Positions 7,976 to 15,000 of a stretch of 15,000 nucleotides of DNA are shown here, one piece after another. Where the stretch lies: positions 17,570,903-17,585,902 of the forward strand of contig CM018915.1 in assembly GCA_009663005.1 (NCBI GenBank), read 5' to 3'. The DNA comes from Actinidia chinensis. Taxonomy: Eukaryota; Streptophyta; Magnoliopsida; Ericales; Actinidiaceae. Below the pieces are notes generated by a model. The model did not search any database and had not been told where the DNA came from. It saw nothing but the letters and a program-made list of their open reading frames with translations. The stretch's first letter is position 1. Each line of letters begins with the position of its first letter. The position numbers and the translations under genes are program-made.

Positions 7976-9248
7976 CCGCGACATTTTTTTTTTCATGTGT
8001 TGGCTAAATTTGTTTATTTTCTCATTTTGACTACATAAATTAAAAAAAAAATGGACCATATTTAAAATAAAAAAATGACAATATTTTATTTTCAATGATT
8101 TTTTTTCTAAAACTCTGTAGACGAATTTAGAAACAACAAATAGGCAAAGTAAAAACATTAAAAAACTCACCGAAACACAAACCAAAAAAATATGGAAATT
8201 AAGGAGGACAAAAAAAGAGGAAAAAATTAGACTTGCCTGAGGGCACTTGGAAAATTGTAAAGGATCATGAATGGTTACATATAAGAAATAATTCCTTTTG
8301 GACTTCTAAATTTTATTTTTGGGTGAATTTTACCGACCTCTCTTTAGGTTATTAACAAATATAGTTATTTTCCCGATAATTTTTGAAATTGCATTAACTC
8401 CTCTTACTTTTAAAAATATTATCAAAATTTTTCCTTTACCTTTTATTTATTTAATAAATCTAAAACTATCCCATTAGAAAAAAATTCTTAAACTAGCCTT
8501 TATTTAAAAAAAAAATCAGAAGGTGGGCTGGATTGAGTTAAAGATTTTTAGGTGTTTAAACGAGCCCATTTTTATCCTGGAATCGATTTTTTGTAAAACT
8601 ATCCGTGGTAGCGGGTAATCTGTGTATGTTTTTAACTATCCTATTTTTAACCCTTTATTTTTTTAAAAAAACAAATCTTATACTCACTTCTAAATTTTAT
8701 TGTTTAATAAATCTTATGCACACTTCTACATCAATTTTTTAGTGATCTTGTAAATCTTAATAAATCTTTAACACACTCAACTTTGATTGCAGTGTTTCAG
8801 ATCAATTAAGTACATATATAACAATTATTTGAGTGACCCTCGAAAAGATATGACTCGTTGTTTTGAGATTCAAGAATATTTTTTTTTTTTAAAATTGTTC
8901 TTTTCTTAAAAAAATACTAATTAATGGAAACTTTCATTTCATGATACCCAAAACTACCTTTGTTAGGTTTGTGCGAGGAAAAAAACTCAACTCTTAAATA
9001 CAAATTACATCTTAATTCCTTGTAATTGCCAGGTAAAGGCTGTAACCCTACTTACCCCAACACCAAGGGCTCTATTTTGAGGCCACAACAAATAACTGCA
9101 AGAAAAGTACAAGTTATTAAAGGAGAGATTTTACAGAGAAAAGAGAGAGGGAGATTACATGAACATTTCTTGGTAATTTCCCTGACACAGCCTATTTTTA
9201 AACTAATTCCCTAAATGGGGTTGCTTTTAACTTATTTCCCACATCGTG
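7976..9248. other. Unassigned AT-rich block after the copia breakpoint
   Basis: Long A and T runs dominate. The segment at about 8315-8420 (GGGTGAATTTTACCGACCTC, then TTGAAATTGCATTAACTCC) resembles dispersed non-coding plant repeats with alternating 'gap-and-CTCC' phrases, but I cannot name a family or find termini. The words AAATCTTA and ACTTCTA recur at 8675-8765. Open frames here (minus strand 7961-8185, plus strand 9026-9214) lack recognisable motifs. Confidence 0.45.
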
Positions 9249-9366
9249 TAAAGCGCATTTCAATCGCGTTTTAATGAAAGCTGCTATTCAAAAAGCGTTT
9301 GTCATTATGGTTAAATATACGGCGTAGAATCCGGAATGAAACCGTTATTCAAATAGCGTTTCATGA
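9249..9366. repeat. Cluster of ~30-bp degenerate palindromic units
   Basis: Three related units are visible: GCGCATTTCAATCGCGTTTT at about 9253, GCTATTCAAAAAGCGTTT at about 9283, and CGTTATTCAAATAGCGTTTC at about 9343. The offsets are 30 and 60 bp, so a fourth, more eroded unit may fill 9308-9337. Each centre approaches the palindrome CGCTATT-CAA-ATAGCG, and units end in TAATGAA, TCATTA or TCATGAA. Function unknown; it could be a sub-terminal or promoter region of the MULE downstream. Confidence 0.6.
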
Positions 9367-9372
9367 AGCGAC

Positions 9373-11545
9373 ATGAAATTCGTCTTTCAGTCTTGTTGTT
9401 GGTGTGCTTCTTCGGTCGTCTCTACGTCTCTCCCTCTCACATTCGTCCCCTTGGCGTTCAATAGACATTCAAGTCATTTTGTCACGAATCGATTCCTTCT
9501 GTTACGATGTGCGCTCGTATCTGGGACTCCACAGTCGGAATCACACCGTCAAGGACCTCACAATCGAGGTACTTTCGCTTTTTTTTTTTCATTCCGCCGG
9601 GAATCACTGGAACTTTAGGGTTTTTCTGAGCATTTTCTATGCAATTCTTGAAGTCCTAGATCAATTCGAGATAATATTTCCATTTTTTTGTGTTGTAGGA
9701 TATCTTCTTCTTTTGCCTTTTCTAGGATCAAGTACCAATATTCGTCATTAGCCTAAAATTGAAAGTTAAATTTATTAAGAAAGGGCAGATACCTTCCTCA
9801 ATCTTTGTAGCACGATTGATGGATGGTCAAAGAAAGGCACCAGTAATTTCCAAGTTGCGTGAGTACATTCTGTACCTGGAACACCAAAAAACATACGTGA
9901 TTCTACTCTTACTAGAGGGATCTAAACGTATTTTCCATTTATATGCCTTCTAACAAAAGAAAGTTCTCAACATTATGTGTTACGCAAAGTGATTTTGCGC
10001 AAAAAATCCAAAAAGCTGTGACACGAGTATATAAACTGCCGACAGCCTGAAAAACATTCTTACACCAGTCGGTAGTCAAGGAGATTCGCCATAAACTAGA
10101 GAGATAGTTTTTTATTTTTGAGAGCATTATCCATATGTGTTAACAGATCGACACTCCAATGGTGGCGTAAGCATTTACCAGACAGTAATTAACCAAAACA
10201 ATTGGGTAAATAGCGGTCTAAGAAATATATGTTAACAAGATATCTTCACCATTAAACTAGTGATGGATCACTAAAAACAATGACGTCATTAGTGTGAATG
10301 TTTAACAAACCAAAATAAGTGTACATACATATAAGGGTATGAATCTTGTGCAAATTTATCAATGAGAAATCAAATTAGCAATGTTTTTACTACATGAGAA
10401 ACCAAAACTAACACAAAAGGTAAATGGTATAATCAAAGAGTTAAGGTATTTTAAAAAAGGTAGTTTCTCCCTAAGAACAAACAAGGCTCTTGATTAAAAA
10501 AGGTGTTCTCCCTAAGAACAACAAGTGCTCATTTTTGCTGAAGTACATTTAATACTCTCTGTTACAATCTAGAAGCACGAATTAGAAAAACAGAAACTAT
10601 GGTAACAATAATATTGCAATGACTGAATTTGTTTTTTGGGAAAATTTTGGACCGCTCGGTGAACTATTGGAACTTTAGCTGAGAAGTTTTACAATCCCTA
10701 CTTGAAATCTACCATGGCACTCTTTAATGGAGAGATATCAGCACCAAACCCAGTTATGTTGTGCCAGTATTAGGACACCTCCTTTTCAAATTTCTTTTTA
10801 AAAGGTTGGGCAAGAGGCATGATTTTCGGGTTAAGTTGAGCGAAGAAATGAAGAGTTGGACTTAGGTTGGGGGGGGGAGATGGGTTTTTTTTTTTGTATC
10901 TTCTAGGATTTGGTTTAGAGCTAGATTCTTACGTGTTGCACTTTCGCTAAGGTAGGAGTGGAACCATAGTTTTATTTAGCTGTGGGACGAAGATTTGTGG
11001 CTTTCTTTTAGTCTATTTATTTGATAACTTTGTTTTTGGCAATGATAACTAGTTATATATTTTTCCTTTGGTCATTTACCTCCATGTTGTTTTGATTAGG
11101 TAGTTGCTACCTAACAAAGTAGCTCATCACAGTGATTGTAATACACAGTATTTTTGGAATTTAGTTATTTTAGTTTTCTAAACTGATTAAAGATATTGTG
11201 ACTAGCTAATTTCTTATGGTGTTTATATATTTGATTTATTTATTTGTTTATTTACCTTTGTTTTCATCTTTCTTACAAAAAAGTAAAATGGTAATGGATT
11301 TTTCTGTCGATTAGTTTATTATGTATTTTATTGAAAAGTATTTACTTGCTGCAACCAATCCCAATTGATTATCTTAAATCACTCTTTATACCATATGGTA
11401 TCTGGAATACACCAAAGAGATTAAAAAATTTAAAAGATTTTGTAAGAAACAGATTTTAGTTGATTGAATAAGCAACTAATAAACACTTGTTAAATGTTTA
11501 ATTTGAACTTTTACTGTAGTGCGTTTCGGTAGGGAGAGCTAAGTA
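9373..11545. other. Non-coding region upstream of the MULE transposase
   Basis: Overlapping open frames at 9373-9618 and 9404-9751, and short ones at 9759-9953 and 9939-10127 (minus), show no recognisable domains. The CT-rich start (9400-9500) could be a transcribed leader. The interval contains a 43-bp tandem duplication (10452-10534), G9 and T10 runs near 10870-10900, and an acceptor-like TTTTACTGTAG ending at 11519, just before the first MULE coding piece, so part may be a 5' untranslated intron of the transposase gene. No terminal inverted repeat was located. Confidence 0.45.
10452..10534. repeat. Two-copy 43-bp tandem repeat
   Basis: TAAAAAAGGT...TCTCCCTAAGAACAA at 10452 is repeated with the same order at 10495. 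The copies differ by small indels (GTAGTTTCTCC vs GTGTTCTCC, ACAAACAAGG vs ACAACAAGT). Such a tandem could arise by slippage or unequal exchange. No function evident. Confidence 0.8.
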
Positions 11546-11955
11546 ATGACGACAAGTATGTGTTATTGGGGGGAAAAGATAATACGGAGGATCGACGAGA
11601 CGGGTGATATCCTACGATATAGATGCTACATGGTGTTATGAGGTTGAATTGGGGAACCTCAAGTTGAGCAGTTACGTGACATGCTTCTACCACTGGTAGC
11701 TGAAAAGTACGGAGAACAGTGAGTATAAAGTTCATATGTAGATACCCGCATAGACGAAATGGAGAGTAATGATATATAAGAAAGTTTTCCCCCAATTAAT
11801 GACGACAGGACATTGCAAAATGTCTTAAATATCCCTTCAAGACATTCCCGACCACCAAATGTTGAAATATACGTTGTGAAGGAGGAGGTTAGCACAAGGA
11901 ACACCAGTGAAGTCATACAGCCTGTGGGGTTTGGGCAGATGTCCATTACTTGACG
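11546..11955 (+). pseudogene. MULE transposase N-terminal region
   Basis: MTTSMCYWGEKIIRRIDET from 11546 and, after frame changes, LRDMLLPLVAEKYGEQ (about 11668-11715), YKVHM, NDDRTLQNVLNIPSRHSRP (from 11796) and EIYVVKEEV. Plant MULE transposases start with a region of this kind (Y-x-G-G, then a short PB1-like fold, then an IxLYVE-like strand). The overlapping minus-strand frames of 94 and 95 codons are shadows of it. Confidence 0.75.
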
Positions 11956-12394
11956 GTGACTATTGTTAGGGAGGGGCTATCTACATTAGGTGTCATTGTA
12001 CTCAAATGTTGGCAATGGGCAGATAGCCGAAGCACATTAGCAGAAGAAGCACCGGGAAACGAATGTGTAGCCTTTTCGCCAAGGTGAGTGCATAAGAGGC
12101 GGGAGGTGACAGTGGAAGTATGGATCCTGTTGAAACGCCTAGTTGCCTTAGGCGGAGACGGGGACACAAAATAATGAAGATGGGATGTTTTTCATGTTGA
12201 CAATCAGCTGAAGAATATTGATGTTCTACTAACAAATGAAGCAAATGGACGACTTCGATGACGATGGACAGGAAGACTACGAAACGTTGGTGACAGCATT
12301 ACATGACAATCCGCATATCCATTTTTTACGAAAAACTGGGTTGTTAGGGCAGAGGATTAGTAGGTGGTCGAGACTTATATGATGGTTGTCCGAC

Positions 12395-12650
12395 ATGGTC
12401 AGCTGTACTCCAGAGTTTGCAAAAGGGATTGGTTCAAAGATAAGGATGCGGTGATCCGTGCATGTAACTGGTCTCACATTAAGAAAAATAAGCATTATCA
12501 TGTTCGTAGAAACAAATAAATATTTGGAGCACCAGGGCCAGGTCACGATTGTCCTGGAAAATGAGTGCCTGTGTGAAGAAGCAACATGTTTCTTGAGATC
12601 AAGCAATACCCGGGGCATCATACGTGTTTACATGGAATGTAGAGTTTGGA
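12395..12650 (+). pseudogene. MULE DNA-binding zinc finger (WRKY-GCM1 type)
   Basis: QLYSRVCKRDWFKDKDAVIR, then ACNWSHIKKNKHYHVRRNK, corresponds to the 'F-x-x-K-D-A-V-x-x-Y' opening and 'K-N-x-x-Y-x-V' strand of the MuDR DNA-binding domain. The end reads EIKQYPGHHTC, the I-x-x-Y-x-G-x-HTC zinc-ligand motif, with HTC at 12618-12626. One frame change and stops (such as TAA in the middle) separate the halves. This domain would bind the element's own ends. Confidence 0.82.
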
Positions 12651-12703
12651 TATCGCAATATTAATCGACATTCATTGCACACTTGATTAAGACACAAGTT
12701 GCG

Positions 12704-12802
12704 GTAGTGGGTTCCAATTCAAATTTAAAGTAAATATGTATTGATGTTATTTGTCATGACCTTCGTTGGTAACGTTGAATGTTTGTTTGTTGTGGTGTAC
12801 AG
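12704..12802 (+). other. Spliceosomal intron within the MULE transposase
   Basis: The exon before reads FIAHLIKTQVA (12671-12703) and the exon after reads EDPGWKIESIVENVKN (from 12803), joining in frame (phase 0) at a GT...AG pair. The left border is GCG|GTAGTG and the right TGTGGTGTACAG|GAAGAC. The 99-bp interval is T-rich, starts with the recognisable donor and contains in-frame stops, while both flanks belong to one continuous conserved segment of MULE transposases. Confidence 0.82.
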
Positions 12803-13096
12803 GAAGACCCTGGCTGGAAAATAGAATCCATTGTTGAGAATGTGAAAAATCATTCTGGTTTTACTATTTTCCTACAAGCAAAGCATGGCTTGGACGAACA
12901 AAAAAAAAGGGGGGGCATTGCGATGAGTTTTGAGAGATTGGGATTCATCCTACGAAAAGTTACCAGGTTCCATGAGAACGTTGGAGTTGAGAAACCTGGG
13001 ACAGCTGTGATTTTAGAAAAACTTGGACTTGGGTATGATGGGGCGTTAGGGCATAGACAGAATATTTGGAACTTTCGGATGAATTGAAGGCTTCCA
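12803..13096 (+). pseudogene. MULE segment before the catalytic domain
   Basis: EDPGWKIESIVENVKN and NHSGFTI, then frames giving YKQSMAW, KLPGSMRTL-like remains and PGTAVILEKLGLGYDGAL. The last corresponds to the N-P-G-[ST]-x-V block that precedes the first catalytic Asp. It ends in IEGF-like bases at 13084-13096. About 20 bases that would encode the F-W-A-F-K-A-S segment seem deleted just before. The 102-codon open frame at 12779-13087 is a mixture of the proper frame and others. Confidence 0.78.
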
Positions 13097-13191
13097 AAAA
13101 AAAAATAAAAAAAAACCAAAAAAAAAAAAATTCCCTTCCCTCTTTCTCTTCAAAAAAACCAACAAAAAAAACCCTTCAAAAAAAAAAAAAC
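13097..13191. repeat. A-rich low-complexity insert in the MULE DDE domain
   Basis: Runs of 9-13 A with interspersed C and T (AAAAAACC, CCCTTCCCTC) separate two MULE coding pieces that should adjoin, so about 95 bp of simple sequence was gained here. It could be slippage expansion of a short A run or a small insertion. No target duplication is visible. Confidence 0.7.
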
Positions 13192-13940
13192 AATGCACTG
13201 TCCGCTAGTCATAGGAATCGAACAGTACTTTTCTTTATGGGAGGTATACTAGAGTTCATATGATTTCATGGCAAAAAAATGTACGAATAATATTTTTTCC
13301 ACTAGCCTTAGCGTTAGTTGAAGCAGAAAAACTAATCGCGATTTGTCATGGTTTTACCCACAATGTCAGGCATTTGATTGTTCCAGGGATGAAGGTGTGA
13401 CATTGATTTTCTGATCGCATGCAGCATAATTAGCGCAGTCAAACATGGAATGGGAAACAGAACGGACTAGGGCAACCAATTGGATCATAGAATATTGCCT
13501 TCAATACTTTAGAAGTAATTACCAAAAAAAATTTTGGTAATTGTGAGTTACGATCTGATCTGGAAAAGCTGGGATGCCAATCAAGTGCGCAAAGTGATGA
13601 GGCAATGGATGAAAAAAAAAAATTAGGAAAAGAATTCAGAGTCGGCGGCCAGAGCGTATCGTGCTTTGTGCAATGAGGACCCAAGGAAGTGGGACATGGA
13701 ATGACGAAGGTTATCGTTGGGGAGTTAAACCACCAATGATTCAGAGTGATACAATATGTCCTAAGCGGTGAACGCGACTTGCCCATAACTTCATGTGTTG
13801 AGGTTACCTTCTACCGGGGGTCTGGTGGCAACTTTTCAATGATAACGAGGCAAATGAAAGGGCTTTAGCTAAGGGTTAGAGTACAATCCAAAGTGCAACT
13901 AAGTTAGGAAGAGTCCCAAGCTAGATCGGAAGGGGCACAT
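13192..13940 (+). pseudogene. MULE DDE catalytic domain remnant
   Basis: Bases from 13192 read as the conserved 'C-R-P-x-I-x-I-D-G-T-H-L-Y-G-K-Y' area in shifting frames (TFLYGRYT at about 13225). The codon for the first catalytic Asp is lost in AATCGAACAGTAC. FFPLALALVEAE (13292-13327) follows. GATCGC at 13413 keeps the second Asp (S-D-R motif), with IISAV-like bases behind it. YCLQYFRSNYQKKF has the C-x-x-H block with its His changed to Tyr. YRWGVK (13710-13730) and TNDSE (13731-13745) mark the T-N-x-x-E-S region. It ends in CVEVTFY-like and NDNEANE pieces near 13800-13850. Confidence 0.85.
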
Positions 13941-14075
13941 GTAATATGTAATGGTAATGTATAAAAGATTATTTGGAAAGTTTTAGTACTTATGTTGATA
14001 TAACCATTGATACAGCCATTATTTTGTAGTTTTTAAGTCTGATACAAATACCATATTATTATCCTCCAATTTCAG
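13941..14075 (+). other. Candidate second intron of the MULE transposase
   Basis: Between a piece ending near 13940 and one starting GIGSAEVVTSAAGTTGNNK (14076 on), the sequence is T-rich and without MULE similarity. It ends in CTCCAATTTCAG, a good acceptor (AG at 14074-14075). Possible donors are GTAATA at 13941, GTAATG at 13948 and GTAATG at 13954. Which donor was used cannot be fixed. Confidence 0.5.
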
Positions 14076-14084
14076 GGATTGGTT

Positions 14085-14330
14085 CTGCAGAGGTTGTTAC
14101 AAGTGCAGCAGGCACGACAGGAAACAATAAAACATGCGGTTAGTTGATCCACCATCATGGGAATGTGGAACATGGATGATATATCATTATACTTGCTCGC
14201 ACATGATTGCCGTGTGAGCGAATCGGGACAGACAACCATGGCACTTAATTGATCCTAAGTATAAATGAATGTTTTGCTCACGTGTACAACACATCGTCGA
14301 ACGATGGTGCATGGCATTATTGGCTGACAT
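14085..14330 (+). pseudogene. MULE SWIM zinc finger and downstream segment
   Basis: AGTTGNNKTC-like residues, LVDPPSWECGTWMIYHYTC and SHMIAV match the SWIM finger (C-x-C-x(n)-C-x-H) of MULE transposases. The first Cys is Trp here (TGG at 14158), the second remains (TGT 14164), and C-S-H is at 14194-14202. A TGA (14213) sits where A-V-C-A is expected. Then ANRDRQPWHLIDPKYK follows. SWIM domains mediate DNA or protein contacts; this copy is defective. Confidence 0.85.
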
Positions 14331-14490
14331 ATGAGGGTCCTAAGATCATTCCCATCCGAGTAACAGAAGAGATCCCACATTTGGGACGTCCAACAAAGAA
14401 TCCATAAGTGAGATGGATCTCCAGAAAACGTCCAAAGAATCATTGCGGTATTTGTAAGGGAATAAAAGGCATGAAGGCGTAAAAGTCCAA
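14331..14490 (+). pseudogene. MULE C-terminal tail with zinc-knuckle remnant
   Basis: Frames give YEGPKIIPI, PTFGRPTKNP-like residues and NHCGICKGIKG (14438-14470), the C-x-x-C part of the CCHC knuckle (C-G-x-C-x-x-x-G-H-N-R-x-x-C) closing many plant MULE transposases. The His and final Cys are obscured by a frame change. The minus-strand frame 14255-14443 is its shadow. Confidence 0.75.
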
Positions 14491-14702
14491 ATCGGAAATG
14501 GTTGAATTAGGTATTTGGACAGACGTACTTAGAGATGGAATGATGGTGTATTTATATTTCTATTTCAGATAACGTTTAGATGTACTTAGATTCAACTTAT
14601 GTTATGGATGTATTTTATTTGGACTTTGAACTTCATGGCATTATCATACGATCCATAAAAGAATTAATATGGGGACTTGTACATGTGACATTTACAGGAC
14701 CT

Positions 14703-14803
14703 ATGGATATGTAGGTTCGCCCAGGGCCTATTGATGGCACCGTACTTTACATTACAAGCTCACCACCGATCCACCTGGATATGGGAGCATGGGTTGTATG
14801 AAA
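14703..14803 (+). pseudogene. Plant mobile domain (PMD) protein, N-terminal fragment
   Basis: From ATG 14703 the frame reads MDM, a TAG stop, then VRPGPIDGTVLY. After an apparent one-base shift it gives LQAHHRSTWIWEHGLYE. The 'GPID-x-(S/T)VL-x-LQ-x-x-H-RS-x-x-W' pattern opens proteins with the aminotransferase-like plant mobile domain (PF10536; MAIN/MAIL family and transposon relatives, including 'phosphatase 7 long form homolog' models). The similarity ends near 14803, so about 34 codons survive. It lies 0.2 kb after the MULE transposase on the same strand. PMD proteins are known to associate with MULE-type and other transposons, so it may be cargo of this element. Confidence 0.65.
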
Positions 14804-15000
14804 TTAACAGTTCTAAAGTTAACAATTCTTATAACATTATTCATTTGTTTACAACATTTTCCTTTCTTCCATAAATCTCCTCAAATTCTTTTAATACAAA
14901 CAATTGGGAACAATATTTGCGTTAATGCGGAAAAACAAAGAGAATCCAACTTCTGGGCCCTGTTGACCCTTGTAATGCTATCTGCCTATACTAAAATCAA

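Larger units (their letters stand above)
11546..14490 (+). pseudogene. Mutator-like (MULE) transposase pseudogene
   Basis: A cut-and-paste DNA transposase of the plant MuDR/MULE superfamily, decayed by frequent stops and frameshifts. Readable parts in order: N-terminal region from ATG 11546 (MTTSMCYWG, then QLRDMLLPLVAEKYGE and an IPSRHSRPP region); an acidic linker (DDDGQEDYETLVTALHD, about 12255-12300); a DNA-binding zinc finger; an intron; the segment before the catalytic domain; the DDE domain; a SWIM finger; and a C-terminal zinc knuckle. All on the plus strand in the expected order. The start is chosen because the conserved Y-W-G block follows directly. It cannot encode an active enzyme, but might have supported non-autonomous relatives in the past. 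Confidence 0.9.

Noticed and set aside
9373..9751. Overlapping plus-strand frames of 81 and 115 codons as a possible host gene
   Set aside because: Ser/Leu/Phe-rich translations of a pyrimidine-rich tract, no domain recognised, and the two frames compete for the same bases.
10281..10288. TGACGTCA palindrome as a bZIP binding site
   Set aside because: A single octamer with no promoter or gene in suitable position is expected by chance.
11511..12621. Several minus-strand open frames of 73-114 codons
   Set aside because: They are antisense shadows of the MULE coding segments, whose plus-strand motifs are clear.
13066..13263. Lys-rich 65-codon open frame
   Set aside because: It is the A-rich insert read as AAA codons, joined to MULE pieces in a wrong frame.
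13517..13542. Perfect 11-bp inverted repeat around AATTACCAAAA with an A4 loop (terminator- or MITE-like)
   Set aside because: It falls within the conserved S-N-Y-x-K-K-F-G-N coding stretch of the MULE domain, so it is explained by codon content.

Overview
The window looks like nuclear DNA of a flowering plant. It is AT-rich, has no credible intact gene, and consists mainly of nested, decayed plant transposable elements: a TRIM, Ty1/copia, a long Ty3/gypsy-type LTR, hAT-like MITEs and a MULE. No species can be named from the sequence. Nearly all long open frames are chance or broken pieces of transposon proteins, so functional calls rest on conserved motifs read across stops and frameshifts.

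Left part (1-2078). A complete small terminal-repeat retrotransposon in miniature (TRIM) lies at 276-729, with two short LTRs, a tRNA-Met-type primer binding site, a purine tract and a near-perfect 5-bp target duplication. A 3'-truncated hAT-like MITE starts at 1161. The rest is unassigned AT-rich sequence.

Middle part (2079-7975). A 3'-truncated Ty1/copia element reads left to right: short 5' LTR, primer binding site, GC-rich leader, gag, protease, GAG-pre-integrase, integrase core and the first few dozen codons of reverse transcriptase. It carries many stops and frameshifts. Two later insertions interrupt it: a second hAT-like MITE in the leader (2383-2580), and a 2340-bp solo LTR (4486-6825) flanked by a perfect CTTCC duplication, which splits the integrase. 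The order of events is therefore copia first, then MITE and long-LTR element, then reduction of the latter to a solo LTR. The copia 3' end and 3' LTR are absent.

Right part (7976-15000). About 1.2 kb of unassigned AT-rich DNA leads to a cluster of roughly 30-bp degenerate palindromic units (9249-9366), then about 2 kb of apparently non-coding sequence. A degenerate Mutator-like (MULE) transposase pseudogene follows on the plus strand (11546-14490): N-terminal region, WRKY-GCM1-type DNA-binding zinc finger, a recognisable phase-0 GT-AG intron, DDE catalytic region, SWIM zinc finger and C-terminal zinc knuckle. About 0.2 kb further on is a short remnant of the start of a plant mobile domain (PMD) protein, a domain known to associate with MULE-type transposons. 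This MULE-PMD arrangement and the palindromic cluster upstream are the most interesting parts of the window. I see no tRNA, rRNA, CRISPR array or host gene.
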